64,000 nucleotides of DNA. Origin: Bacillus thuringiensis. Lineage in GTDB: Bacteria > Bacillota > Bacilli > Bacillales > Bacillaceae_G. Positions 45,932-55,400 of this stretch are shown piece after piece. The stretch covers positions 124,261 through 188,260 of the forward strand of contig NZ_JACYOF010000003.1 of the NCBI RefSeq assembly GCF_014932895.1, given 5' to 3'. A program made the position numbers and the translations under genes. The stretch's first letter is position 1. Each line of letters begins with the position of its first letter. The notes beneath the pieces were generated by a model, which saw only the letters and a program-made list of their open reading frames with translations, was not told the DNA's origin and searched no databases.

Positions 45932-46066
45932 ATGCATAAAAAGGACGTAAAGTATCTTCCAATATTTTCATTCAGCGATTTATTAGTATATATTATTGGA
46001 ACAACGATTCCTATTTTAGTAATTTTGATTCTATTTTTTGCCCTATGTTTACTTCATAAAAGTTGA
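45932..46066 (+). CDS. Possible small membrane peptide
   Basis: A 44-codon frame, MHKKDVKYLPIFSFSDLLVY followed by a hydrophobic helix (GTTIPILVILILFFALCLL) and HKS. No Shine-Dalgarno sequence is visible in front. A hairpin AGACTTCTTT/AAAGAAGTCT (46083-46107) lies just after it, which gives weak support. Confidence 0.3.
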   Translation: MHKKDVKYLPIFSFSDLLVYIIGTTIPILVILILFFALCLLHKS

Positions 46067-46082
46067 TTAATGGGCTGCTTTT

Positions 46083-46107
46083 AGACTTCTTTCTAAAAAA
46101 GAAGTCT
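46083..46107 (+). terminator. Hairpin after the small membrane frame
   Basis: Perfect 10-bp arms AGACTTCTTT and AAAGAAGTCT; the T-tail is poor. Confidence 0.4.
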
Positions 46108-46340
46108 GGCTGTATAATAAAGTTTGAAGTATATGAAAATGGTCTATCAAACTTAGGCATACTAGTACTTTAAAACAGGCCAACCTATTTTACGGGACAA
46201 GTTTGTCCAAAATGAAATGAAGTTTATTCCATCAACTATTCGGAATGGCTGCATAAGAATAGATTCCATTAAGAATCTATATACCTTTTTCAAATAGATA
46301 CAATCTTTGCACCAGAACCGTAATTTCTATATAACAAAGA

Positions 46341-46364
46341 AAAAAACACCCGTTTCGGATGTTT
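46341..46364 (-). terminator. Terminator of the 83-residue hypothetical gene
   Basis: AACATCCG and CGGGTGTT arms with TTTTTTTC on the minus strand, directly at the stop codon. Confidence 0.7.
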
Positions 46365-46616
46365 CTAAATTTTATCTATAACATAAACCATTGTTTTTTT
46401 CGATGGTGCACAATATGAATGATTCTCATTTTTATGAATAAATATCTCATACTTACCCATCACTTGGAATCTTTCTATTTCCGATTCACTAAATTCTGAT
46501 ACAGAATCACATAAGATTGTTATTTCCGTACCAGCGTTGTATAACAAATCACAAATTTGCCTTTCAGTATATATTCCCCCTACTGATAACTCTTCTAATA
46601 TTTCTGTATATATCAT
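46365..46616 (-). CDS. Small hypothetical protein
   Basis: 83 residues, acidic, with an N-terminal helical part that resembles a short HTH (YTERQICDLLYNAGTEITI) and a beta-rich C-terminal half (GKYEIFIHKNENHSYC). RBS GGTGGAGGAATA precedes ATG, and a terminator overlaps the stop. Not recognised as any family. Confidence 0.6.
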   Translation of the reverse strand: MIYTEILEELSVGGIYTERQICDLLYNAGTEITILCDSVSEFSESEIERFQVMGKYEIFIHKNENHSYCAPSKKTMVYVIDKI

Positions 46617-47426
46617 TATTCCTCCACCTCTCCCGACTTACTTATTCTACAAAAACCATAATTATCCTCTTATATAAATAAAATAAAAAACTATTAACGA
46701 AATGACAACTTTCAAGGGGATGGGAGAAGACTAAGAATCTTCTCGTTTATACTCCGTAGGGTTGGCTCAACACTTCGACTACTACCTTTGCTGGCCGCTA
46801 TCGAATTATAAAGGATTTATATCAAGACGTATATGTTTCTTCCGACTCATTGTTCTCGTTTTTGGTCATTAATAAGAATCGTAAGTAATTACTAATGAAC
46901 GAAATTACGCATACATTTTTAGAATTTTAGATCGTAAGTGTCACTCAATCATGAGCAACCACCACCCCCATTTCATTTTCAACGACTGACATAATAGATC
47001 ACTATTAACCCAGAAGACGCATTCCGAGCTGAATGATAAATATAATAACGAATGCGAGTAGTATCACACTCGCCATACTGGAATACATTCATTAGTCTTT
47101 TTGTCTTAACGCGGGTTCTTACCGCTTTGTCCACCCTACCATGCGGTATACGTTACCGTGACATTCTCGTATAAGAACGTTTCACTTATAGGTGTACCGC
47201 CACATTGCTATCAAGCTAATATTTTGAGACAGCCCCCATAACGAAAATTTTACCTTTTTACAGTTATTTATGAGAGTTCGACCCACTTTTTTCACTTCAG
47301 ACAATGTAAATCCCCATTAACTTTGAGATTAAGTCATTTATCCAAATAATTTCTGAATGCCTTTAACCTCATTTTAGGCAGACCCCACATTTTCCGAGGA
47401 AAAATTTACCTGCCAAAAAAAAAGAT
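46617..47426. other. Non-coding or decayed stretch of about 800 bp
   Basis: No intact gene. On the minus strand near 46960-47115 several short overlapping frames have protein-like runs (MASVILLAFVIIFIIQLGMR and MSVVENEMGVVVAHD) without good RBSs, suggesting a decayed small membrane gene. Contains a repeat half copy at 47190. Confidence 0.35.
47190..47252 (+). repeat. Second palindromic repeat family, half copy
   Basis: GGTGTACCGCCACATTGCTA then TCAAGCTAATATTTTGAG, CCCCATAACGAAAATTTTACC. Same order as the right half of the complete element. Confidence 0.5.
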
Positions 47427-47461
47427 AAACAGTGCTACTATATTATCTAGTAGCACTGTTT
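47427..47461 (-). terminator. Terminator after the CYP102 gene
   Basis: AAACAGTGCTACTA and TAGTAGCACTGTTT are perfect 14-bp arms with a 7-nt loop. Confidence 0.75.
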
Positions 47462-47525
47462 AGAAAAAATGCAAACCAAATTCCCATGAGTCCTTAACAG
47501 GTTCTAAAAATAGAGAGAGTCCCTA

Positions 47526-50500
47526 CTACCCAACCCAAACATCTTTTACATAATAATGTTTTGCTTCTAATTCTTGTAACCATTCACATGCTTCTTGTTC
47601 ACTCACTTGATAAATGTCAGCGTAACTCTTTATAAGTGTATTTTCTACATCTGGCGCCATTTTTCGTCCATCACCACATATGTAGATGTGTGCACCTTGA
47701 TTAAGCAACTGAATGACTTTTTCACTATCTTGTTTGATTAAATGCTGAACATATACCTTCAGCTTATTTTTCATTCGAGAAAAGGCAGTATGTAGATTCA
47801 CGATTCCTACTTCCTGTATTTGTTCAAATTCTTCTTGATATAGATAATCTTCTTCAGGAGAACGACATCCAAAATAAAGATGCGCTTCACCTAATGATTC
47901 ACCATTCATTTTCATTTCTTTTCTAGCCTGCAGAAAACCCCTAAACGGCGCAATCCCTGTTCCTGCTCCTACCATAATAATTGGTGTTTTAGGGTTTTTA
48001 GGAAGTTCGAAACCTGAATGTGAACTTGAAATAAAACATGTAACCAAATCTCCTTCTTTAAGCTGCGCTAAATAGGTAGAAGCAATCCCTCTGTATATTC
48101 CATTTCCACTCCATGCACTATCTTCCACAACACCAACAGTAATACTTAATTTTTGATCATTAACTCTTGGCGAAGAAGAAATTGAATAATATCGTGGACG
48201 CAATGCAGGAAGTAATTCTATAAAATTACTAAATTCTATTTCACATGCTGGGTATTTCTCTAATAAATCAAGCATCGTTAAACGCTTAGATAACACTTGT
48301 TCTTTATATGCTTGCTTTTCCAATAGTGCTTCTATCTCAAGTTGATGTGGCGGACAAACCGTTTTAGTTGCCAGTACACGTAATTGACTTCTTGTTATTG
48401 GTTCTTGAAGTTCTACAAATTGCAGTAACTCATTAATTGAAATCGTACGATGTAAAGGTAAATGGGCTAATTTATTATTATCACCAGTTAAGCGAATATA
48501 ATCAGACCCAGTTAATTGAAAGCGAGACAGTACACGATTCACTAATCCTGGATAGTTTCTCGGAATAACGCCTAAATGGTCACCCTCTTTGTATATCATT
48601 TTATGCGGTAAATAAATTTCAATATGTCTTGAACTTCTAGGGCTAGAAGATTGATGTAATTCTTCATTCTGTATGACTTTCGTTGTAAAAGTAGGATACA
48701 TTTTTTCTAAAGTTGTTTCTGCTTCGCTACCTACGAATTTTATAGAAAGAGTATCGTTACTTGTTTCAGTTCTCTCAATATCAAGGCTAAAGTGATTTGC
48801 TACATCATTCCATAGTTGCTCACGCCATTCTTCATAAGCTTCCTCAAAGTCATCACTTGCATCTCCTTCGCCGCGCCCTGTTAAACGATTAGCCCCTTTT
48901 TTGACAAGCTGTTCATCGATAAAGGAAGGTACTTTTTGATATGTAGTAGCCCAGTTTTTATCACCGCATCCAAATACAGCATAATGAACACCTTTTACTT
49001 CATGCTCAGATGCACTTTCTAACCAATCTATAAACTTTTTCGCATTATCAGGCGGATTGCCATTGTAAGAAGCACAAATTATCACTACTGCTCCTTCTTT
49101 AGGAAGGCTCCCCACACAAGAATCTAATGGAGCAGCTTGTGCAATAAACCCCTTAGTAAGAGCGATATCTACCAAATCACGTGCTATTCCTTCCGCTGTC
49201 CCCATATTAGATCCATATAGTATAAGTAATGACGTGCTATGAGCATTATTTACTATCTTACGAACAGTTTTTTCTGACTGCCCTGTGGAACGAGTAGGTA
49301 TACCGCCAAGAGGAATTTTCTTTGATACTGCTTTTACCGTAAATCCTTCTGGTTTTAGCGTCAAAGTTTCTTTAATATTTAATTCGTAATTTTTATGATC
49401 ATAAAAATTAAAATGCTTTAACATCATTCCAAGTACAAGAGTTGCTTCATAAAGTGCAAACTGCTGTCCTATACATGCACGTTGTCCATTTCCAAAAGGT
49501 TTGAATGCATGCTGTGGAATTGTGCTCAAATTTTCAAACCGTTCTGGTCGAAACTTCTCTACATCTTCACCCCAAATTGTTTTATCACGATGAAGCTGTG
49601 GAATAAGTACTGTAATCTCATCTCCCTGCTTTAACGGATATTCTCCTCCAAGCATGGTGTCTTCTTTGGAGAATAAAGAAAATGCAGGGGCGGTAGGCCA
49701 TAAACGGAGCGTTTCATTTAATACCATACTAATATATTTCAACTGTTTCACTTGTTTATAAGTCGGAATTGGATCAATCAATACACGAGCAGCTTCTTCT
49801 GCCGCTTTGTGTAAAATCTCTGTATTTTTCACTAGGAAATAAAGCGCGAACGACAATAGACCACTCGTTGTTTCATGACCTGCGATTAAAAATGTTATAA
49901 TTTGATAGCGGATATTTTCATCATCTAACGGTTCCCCTGTTTCCGGGTCTTTTCCGCTTAACATATGAGCAAGCAAATCGTCCCCTTTCTCACCACTTAC
50001 TTTCCGATCCGCAATAATTTTATCCACTAATTCATTCATGAATTGAATATCTTCTTGAAGTTGAAGCCTTTCCTTTTCATATGATGGATCATCTGAATTT
50101 ACACGCTGTATTCTAATCATTGAATCTTGTAGTGCACGCACCATGCTCATAATAAATGGATGAGGCTGTTCACGATAAAAACTGTTAAAGCGGTAATTAA
50201 AACCACAAAGTCCAATTGTATCAAGTGTCAACCGTGTCATATCTTCTGGTACATCAATATATTCATCTGCATTTAAACGCTCCCATTTTTGAATCAACTG
50301 TACAGCGATATCTACCATCATCGCATGATATCCTTTCATTGCTTGTTGACTAAAACTTGGTAGTAAAATATTATGAGCTTTTTTCCAATTTTTTTCGTGT
50401 GACCAGCTTGTAAAGAGGCCATCTCCAGTAAAGCTTCGTACATTTTTTAGTGCTTGGCTTAAACTCTTATCAAATCGCGATTCATCACATAACTCTTTCA

Positions 50501-50672
50501 CTAATCGTTGACTAGATACATAGCAAGTAAGTCGATTATGTGTTTTAATGTTAAAGATTTCACCCATTTGATTGCTGATTTTTAATAAAGATTGAAGTGG
50601 TTTTTCTTTATCAGATAATAAAACTCCTAGGTCTCCATCTGTTTTAAGTTGCGGTATTACTTTTATTTCCAC
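47526..50672 (-). CDS. CYP102 family cytochrome P450-NADPH reductase fusion (BM3-type)
   Basis: GTG start at 50672 behind AGGAGAGAGTTACAC; it gives 1048 residues whose numbering coincides with P450 BM3: fatty-acid carboxylate anchors Arg47 and Tyr51, Phe87, oxygen-activation motif AGHETT at 264-269, heme Cys400 in [10 protein letters not shown]. The reductase half has the FMN motif [23 protein letters not shown] motif [11 protein letters not shown] and NADPH motif [12 protein letters not shown]. It hydroxylates long fatty acids subterminally without partner proteins. From memory it is more like Priestia megaterium CYP102A1 than the usual cereus-group CYP102A5. Downstream of, and codirectional with, an SDR gene. 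Confidence 0.93.
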   Translation of the reverse strand: MEIKVIPQLKTDGDLGVLLSDKEKPLQSLLKISNQMGEIFNIKTHNRLTCYVSSQRLVKELCDESRFDKSLSQALKNVRSFTGDGLFTSWSHEKNWKKAHNILLPSFSQQAMKGYHAMMVDIAVQLIQKWERLNADEYIDVPEDMTRLTLDTIGLCGFNYRFNSFYREQPHPFIMSMVRALQDSMIRIQRVNSDDPSYEKERLQLQEDIQFMNELVDKIIADRKVSGEKGDDLLAHMLSGKDPETGEPLDDENIRYQIITFLIAGHETTSGLLSFALYFLVKNTEILHKAAEEAARVLIDPIPTYKQVKQLKYISMVLNETLRLWPTAPAFSLFSKEDTMLGGEYPLKQGDEITVLIPQLHRDKTIWGEDVEKFRPERFENLSTIPQHAFKPFGNGQRACIGQQFALYEATLVLGMMLKHFNFYDHKNYELNIKETLTLKPEGFTVKAVSKKIPLGGIPTRSTGQSEKTVRKIVNNAHSTSLLILYGSNMGTAEGIARDLVDIALTKGFIAQAAPLDSCVGSLPKEGAVVIICASYNGNPPDNAKKFIDWLESASEHEVKGVHYAVFGCGDKNWATTYQKVPSFIDEQLVKKGANRLTGRGEGDASDDFEEAYEEWREQLWNDVANHFSLDIERTETSNDTLSIKFVGSEAETTLEKMYPTFTTKVIQNEELHQSSSPRSSRHIEIYLPHKMIYKEGDHLGVIPRNYPGLVNRVLSRFQLTGSDYIRLTGDNNKLAHLPLHRTISINELLQFVELQEPITRSQLRVLATKTVCPPHQLEIEALLEKQAYKEQVLSKRLTMLDLLEKYPACEIEFSNFIELLPALRPRYYSISSSPRVNDQKLSITVGVVEDSAWSGNGIYRGIASTYLAQLKEGDLVTCFISSSHSGFELPKNPKTPIIMVGAGTGIAPFRGFLQARKEMKMNGESLGEAHLYFGCRSPEEDYLYQEEFEQIQEVGIVNLHTAFSRMKNKLKVYVQHLIKQDSEKVIQLLNQGAHIYICGDGRKMAPDVENTLIKSYADIYQVSEQEACEWLQELEAKHYYVKDVWVG

Positions 50673-50860
50673 GTGTAACTCTCTCCTTCTATGCAAGCCT
50701 ATAAATTTATACTGATAGCGGTTCATAAACTATCTTCTATATCCCAAATCAATTTATCTGCTAATTCTATGTTTGTTTTCAATCAGCTCACAAATCCTTA
50801 TAAAGTTCCTAAATTTATATAATCATATAATAAACTATACATTTTTTATATTATAAAGAA

Positions 50861-50891
50861 TGTAAAACTAAAAAACATTTTTAGTTTTACA
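50861..50891 (-). terminator. Terminator between SDR and CYP102 genes
   Basis: GTAAAACTAAAAA and TTTTTAGTTTTAC are perfect arms just after the SDR stop, so the P450 gene probably has its own promoter in the 180 bp that follow. Confidence 0.7.
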
Positions 50892-50899
50892 GCCCATGT

Positions 50900-51649
50900 T
50901 TATTTAAACGATGCATATCCCTGATCAACCATGACAACACTGCCATTTACTGCACTCGATTCCTCTAATGAAAATAAATAAACAGCATCCGCTATTTGGT
51001 TTGGATGTGTTAATTGATCCCCCATTACCTTTGCTCTCATGACGTCGATTTGACCCTGGTCCTTATAACCTTGAATAATCGGTGTATCAACAATGCCTGG
51101 TGCAATCGCTATTACGCGTATACCATATTCGGCTAACTCTAAAGCGGCTGATTTTGTCATCATAATGACAGCACCTTTTGAAGCATGATAAGCGAAAGTA
51201 CCTGGAGATGCTAAAATACCAAAAACAGAGGCAGTATTGATAATCACCCCTTTAATCCCTAATTCTCGCATCTTTTTACCCGCAGCAATAATACCATGTG
51301 TAACGCCGTGCTGATTGACATTAATAATACGATGGTAATCCTGCAAGTCTTGATCTAAAACAGGAGTCAACCGTCCTATACCGGCATTATTAAACATGAT
51401 ATCAATTCTTCCAAATGCATGGACTGCCTTCTCTACCAACGCTTCAACTTCTTCAAATTTTGAGACATCTGTTTTAATAAAGATTGCCTCACCGCCATTT
51501 TCCCGAATGGATGCAACCGTTTTATGCCCTAACTCCTCATTGAAATCAGCAACTACAACTTGATCACCTTTTCCAGCAAATTTTAAAGCAGTTTCTCTTC
51601 CTATTCCACTTGCCCCACCTGTAATGACAGCGACTCTTTTTATACCCAT
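50900..51649 (-). CDS. Short-chain dehydrogenase/reductase
   Basis: 249-residue classical SDR: cofactor motif TGGASGIG (10-17), NNAG (87-90), catalytic Ser141, Tyr154 and Lys158 (YHASK), and PGIVDTP late. Asp35 after beta-2 suggests NAD(H). Substrate unknown; next to a fatty-acid-hydroxylating P450 it could oxidise hydroxy-fatty acids, which is inference. RBS GAGAGGGAAAACG. Divergent from a LysR regulator 165 bp away. Confidence 0.9.
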   Translation of the reverse strand: MGIKRVAVITGGASGIGRETALKFAGKGDQVVVADFNEELGHKTVASIRENGGEAIFIKTDVSKFEEVEALVEKAVHAFGRIDIMFNNAGIGRLTPVLDQDLQDYHRIINVNQHGVTHGIIAAGKKMRELGIKGVIINTASVFGILASPGTFAYHASKGAVIMMTKSAALELAEYGIRVIAIAPGIVDTPIIQGYKDQGQIDVMRAKVMGDQLTHPNQIADAVYLFSLEESSAVNGSVVMVDQGYASFK

Positions 51650-51814
51650 CGTTTTCCCTCTCCTTTGCTATTTATATAACAGAAATAGAAATCTATGCTG
51701 TGATTTACTATTTTCAAAAATAATAATCATCTGTATTGTAACGTTATTTTAAATTCATTAAAATTTATATATATTTACTAATAATTAAGTAATTCTTAAT
51801 AAGGAGATGCCACT

Positions 51815-52708
51815 ATGAATCTTGAACAAATGGAATACATCGTTGAAGTAGCAAAAACGGGATCTTTTACGAAAGCAGCCCAAAAGTCCCATGTTACTTT
51901 ATCTGCAATAAGTCAATCTATTTCTTTACTTGAAAAAGAACTAGATATGACGCTTTTTACTCGTTCCCGTGGCTTAGGTGCTGTTCCAACTGCAGAAGGA
52001 AAAACGATTATTGGGAAAGCAAATGATATTTTACTACAAGTGAAAGAATTGAGGGAAGAAGCGCAAACTTATAATGATACATTAAGTGGGGAATTAAAAA
52101 TCGCAACCATACCAGGACCTATGCATGTATTAATAGATATCGTTGCAAAGTTTAAAAAGGATTATCCGCATGTAAACATAAAAATATATGAAAAGGGACA
52201 TAAAGAAATATTAGATGATCTTCAGCAAGGTAAAATTGATATTGGATTTATTGCATTATCGGAAAAGCTAAGAGGGAAATATTCCTGTTTTTTATTTGAA
52301 AGATTATTAGAAGTGAAGATTGTTGTTGGTGTAAATAAGAATTCACAACTTGCTTTTGAAGAAACAATTACACCAGAACAATTAGTGAACCAGACCTTGG
52401 TCTTATATGATGATGAATATATTCGGGACAGTATGAACGATTTGTTTTCTATATATGGGAAGGCAGACATTCTTTTTATTTCAAATAACACGCAGGCTAT
52501 AAAAAATGCAGTAAGACAAGAGTTAGCCATTACGATTGGATTAGATTATTCATTCGTAAATGCCCTATTAGATGACCAAAAAGAAATTGTGTCTATTGCA
52601 CTGGCAATCCCTAATCTTCCCCCACTTTCTTATGGATGGGTACTTGGTAGAGATAAGCATCCTTCACAAATCTTAAAGCAATTTATTAATAGACTTCAAT
52701 TTGATTAA
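51815..52708 (+). CDS. LysR family transcriptional regulator
   Basis: 297 residues. N-terminal winged HTH (LEQMEYIVEVAKTGSFTKAA, SQSISLLEKELDMTLFTRSR) and a periplasmic-binding-like effector domain (GELKIATIPGPMHVLIDIVA onward, about 90-295). Divergent from the SDR gene, so it is the likely regulator of that gene and perhaps of the P450. RBS AAGGAGATGCCACT. Confidence 0.92.
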   Translation: MNLEQMEYIVEVAKTGSFTKAAQKSHVTLSAISQSISLLEKELDMTLFTRSRGLGAVPTAEGKTIIGKANDILLQVKELREEAQTYNDTLSGELKIATIPGPMHVLIDIVAKFKKDYPHVNIKIYEKGHKEILDDLQQGKIDIGFIALSEKLRGKYSCFLFERLLEVKIVVGVNKNSQLAFEETITPEQLVNQTLVLYDDEYIRDSMNDLFSIYGKADILFISNNTQAIKNAVRQELAITIGLDYSFVNALLDDQKEIVSIALAIPNLPPLSYGWVLGRDKHPSQILKQFINRLQFD

Positions 52709-52820
52709 AATTTTGTGAAGGTGTTTTGAGGTTTTTACACCAGGTTATATTGAAGAAGTTACAGCTGGTAACCTATTCGTAAAGGAAGATAATTCTTGTT
52801 TTTGGTTTATATTTATAATA

Positions 52821-52865
52821 AGCACGTCACCTTTTCTCATTAACATTAGAGAATAGTAACGTGCT
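52821..52865 (+). terminator. Terminator of the LysR gene
   Basis: AGCACGT and ACGTGCT with an extended imperfect stem (CACCTTTTCTC/GAGAATAGT) and TTTTAA after it. Between the LysR stop and this hairpin a 20-codon protein-like frame (EVFTPGYIEEVTAGNLFVKE) without a start may be a gene remnant. Confidence 0.65.
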
Positions 52866-52891
52866 TTTAACTCTAAAAATAGTCTAAACCC

Positions 52892-52937
52892 TTAAGTTGA
52901 TGGATGTGGGGTACCGCCACATTGCCATCAAGCTAAC
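52892..52937. repeat. Second palindromic repeat family, interrupted by a bcr1-like element
   Basis: TTAAGTTGATGGATGTGGGG and CCATCAAGCTAA form the inner stem. The outer right arm is missing here but a match, ATACCCCTAAAATGAAAAAA, appears directly after the bcr1-like copy at 53066. Confidence 0.6.
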
Positions 52938-52940
52938 AAA

Positions 52941-53066
52941 ATAAAGTGAAACTTTAATCAGCCCGCATCAATCGGGCTTTTACGGGCAGTTGATCCCCCA
53001 CCTAACTTCTTTGCTTTCGCTGAATTTTGAGGTAGGGGTCTTACTGCCCGCAAATAGCGGGATAAA
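52941..53066 (+). repeat. bcr1-like element, short form, inserted in another repeat
   Basis: 126 bp bounded by ATAAA on both sides, without the first hairpin module. It separates the inner stem and outer arm of the palindromic repeat at 52892. Confidence 0.85.
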
Positions 53067-53431
53067 ATACCCCTAAAATGAAAAAATACTGTAGAGGGAC
53101 AATAAAGTTGTTTCAAAATACTGATGACATGGAAGTTCATACCACCCTTTTTTATTTTACGTATCATAAAAAGAAGGAGTATTCCAATATTTGTTCGAGT
53201 AAAATAAGGGCAGAAATAGAGAATAAATATGATATATCCAAATAGAGTAAAATTGTCGTGAAATACGTTATATCCTAAAGCATAGTAACTTTCTGTTTCT
53301 TGGAGAGCGGTCATCCATGTGTAGAGGCGATCAGTTCCTGTGTTAACTCCATGCCATGTGAGAACAAAAGGAGAAGTTATTGGGAAAGTTATTGTTCGAG
53401 TAGAGGATTGTGAGGAGATAAATTGATACAT
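53067..53431 (-). pseudogene. Possible decayed membrane protein gene
   Basis: From ATG 53431 the minus strand encodes a protein-like stretch (LTWHGVNTGTDRLYTWMTAL then NFTLFGYIIFILYFCPYFTR and TNIGILLLFMIRK) of about 120 codons that runs into the bcr1-like element, which would add an artificial tail to 52958. There is no RBS; instead a hairpin (53432-53458, AAGAATCC/GGATTCTT) abuts the ATG. Codon use looks real but the family is not recognised. It is likely a truncated remnant. Confidence 0.35.
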
Positions 53432-53538
53432 AAGAATCCGTCTTATGCTAGGATTCTTATATTTTGACACAGACATCCATATTCTTTTGGCATTAGAACC
53501 TGCCTTTCAACTAATTCTAGGTACTTATTTAGATAAAC

Positions 53539-53569
53539 TACCACGTAACATTACAAGAGTTACGTGGTA
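53539..53569 (-). terminator. Terminator after the amidohydrolase gene
   Basis: TACCACGTAAC and GTTACGTGGTA are perfect 11-bp arms, 17 bp from the stop codon. Confidence 0.65.
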
Positions 53570-53585
53570 TGCAAACTCTGATATA

Positions 53586-55205
53586 TTACATTTTTACTGA
53601 TTGTTCTTCTTGATAAATAATTTCACCATCAATAATAGTTGTTTCTACTTTTAAATCTTTAATTTGGTTTGGGCCGACACTTAAAATGCTATCATTTAAT
53701 ATAACTAAATCCGCCAACTTTCCGACCTCTATGCTTCCTTTTATCTCTTCTTCAAAACTCGCATAAGCACCATTCCATGTGTATAGTTTAATAGCTTCCA
53801 TTACGCTTATAGATTGATTAGCACCAACCTCCATTTCAGACTGGCTTTTTCTATTGACAGCAACATGAATTCCTAATAATGGATTATAGTCAGTAACTGG
53901 CGCGTCCGATCCACCTGCTGCCACTATGCCACGATCAATGAAATCACGAACAGCGTACATGTGATTAACACGATGACCATAGTGCTCTACATATATCTCT
54001 CCGAATTCATATGGAAATGGAGGATTTGGAATAGGAATCACCTCGAGTTTTTTCATTCTCTCTTGTAAATCTGGTGAAGAAATTCCTGCATGCTCGATCC
54101 GATGACGGTGGTTTTTTCTTGGTGATTCCTCCAACGCCTTTTCTACACAATTTAAATACATTTCAATGGCTTTATCACCTTGTGCATGTACAGTGATTTG
54201 ATAACCTTTTTTATGTGCTTCACCTAAAACTTGATAGATTTCTTCCTCACTATAATAAAGAATGCCATAATTGTTAGAATCACTGGAGTACGGCTCACGG
54301 GTTGCAATTGTAGGCCCGGTGCTACTTCCATCTGTAAACAATTTAGCTGGTCCAACTTTGAATCTCTCATCTCCGGTACCAGTTACCACACCAGCTTCGA
54401 TCATTTTATTAACAAATTCATGGGAGTTATTTAACTGACATATCATTGCATATATTCGAACACGAATATCCTTATTCTTCACAGCTTGTTGTAGTAAACG
54501 GTAACTCTCAGGTCCATCTCCGCCTGCGTCATGTATACTTGTTATGCCCGCTGCAGCGAAATGATTTGATGCAATTTTCATAGCCTTCAACATTTCACTT
54601 TCTGTATAACTTGCAACCTCACTCATCTCCATACTTGCTGCTTCAATTAACTTTCCTGTAAGCCTTCCTGCCTGAGTCTTTTCAATAACTCCCCCACTAG
54701 GATCCGGTGTGTCCTCGTTAATTTGTGCAATTTCTAATGCTTTGCTGTTCACCACGCTTATATGGTTGCAAGTACGAGATACAATAATAGGGTGTTCAAC
54801 TGAAATTTCATCCAGCTCAGTGATTGTTGGATAACGCTTTTCCTTCACAGCGGTTTCATTAAAGCCCCAAGCACGTATCCATTCACCTTTTGGAGTTTCT
54901 AAGGCCTTCTTTTTCAGTTCATCTAACAAAGACTCAATACAATCAACATGTTCAGCTTTACAACTTATCGCCAACTGATTCAACCCATGAGCAATGAGGT
55001 GAATATGAGAATCAATGAATCCAGGAAGAAGCGTTTTTCCTTGCAGGTCAATTACATTCGTTTTTTCTCCTATAAAACTCTTAACCTCCTGATTTGAACC
55101 AACAACTGCGATGCGATTATCTTTTATTGCTACAGCTTCGACTACTGTATTCTTTTGGTCTACTGTAATAACTTCTCCATTTATCAATACAACATCAGCT
55201 TTCAT
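53586..55205 (-). CDS. YtcJ-like metal-dependent amidohydrolase
   Basis: 539 residues of the Amidohydro_3 family. Motifs: first metal site GFIDSHIHLIAHG, FTDGSSTGPTIATREPYS, VHAQGDKAIEMYL, RHRIEHAGISSPDL, and GGSDAPVTDYNP. An N-terminal beta-sandwich (VVLINGEVITVDQ) closes with the C-terminal IIDGEIIYQ. It hydrolyses an amide or N-formyl bond; substrate unknown. RBS GAAAGGGTTGAGTTT. It follows the amine-catabolic operon in the same direction, but a dead mmsA fragment and a truncated repeat separate them, so cotranscription is uncertain. Confidence 0.88.
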   Translation of the reverse strand: MKADVVLINGEVITVDQKNTVVEAVAIKDNRIAVVGSNQEVKSFIGEKTNVIDLQGKTLLPGFIDSHIHLIAHGLNQLAISCKAEHVDCIESLLDELKKKALETPKGEWIRAWGFNETAVKEKRYPTITELDEISVEHPIIVSRTCNHISVVNSKALEIAQINEDTPDPSGGVIEKTQAGRLTGKLIEAASMEMSEVASYTESEMLKAMKIASNHFAAAGITSIHDAGGDGPESYRLLQQAVKNKDIRVRIYAMICQLNNSHEFVNKMIEAGVVTGTGDERFKVGPAKLFTDGSSTGPTIATREPYSSDSNNYGILYYSEEEIYQVLGEAHKKGYQITVHAQGDKAIEMYLNCVEKALEESPRKNHRHRIEHAGISSPDLQERMKKLEVIPIPNPPFPYEFGEIYVEHYGHRVNHMYAVRDFIDRGIVAAGGSDAPVTDYNPLLGIHVAVNRKSQSEMEVGANQSISVMEAIKLYTWNGAYASFEEEIKGSIEVGKLADLVILNDSILSVGPNQIKDLKVETTIIDGEIIYQEEQSVKM

Positions 55206-55307
55206 AAACTCAACCCTTTCGGAATTACTCTTTTAGAGTAATTCATTCAGTATTTAAAGATAAATCTCCCGATATGCTATTCCGCTTTTTAACAAATTAA
55301 AGTTGAG

Positions 55308-55400
55308 ATAAAGTGAAACCTTAATCAGCGGGGGGTTTTGTTCATTCCCACTGATTATCAGCCCGCACCAATCGGACGTTTACGGGCAGTTAATCCCCCA
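55308..55400 (+). repeat. bcr1-like element, 3'-truncated long form
   Basis: Starts ATAAAGTGAAACCTTAATCAG and has both hairpins, but is lost after AGTTAATCCCCCA; the GGTAGGGGTCTTACTGCCCG arm and terminal ATAAA are missing. The next bases belong to the mmsA remnant. Confidence 0.8.

Noticed and set aside
52958-53476. 172-codon minus-strand frame as a complete gene
   Set aside because: The C-terminal 40 residues are translated bcr1-like repeat and the N-terminus reads through a hairpin; only the middle may be a remnant.
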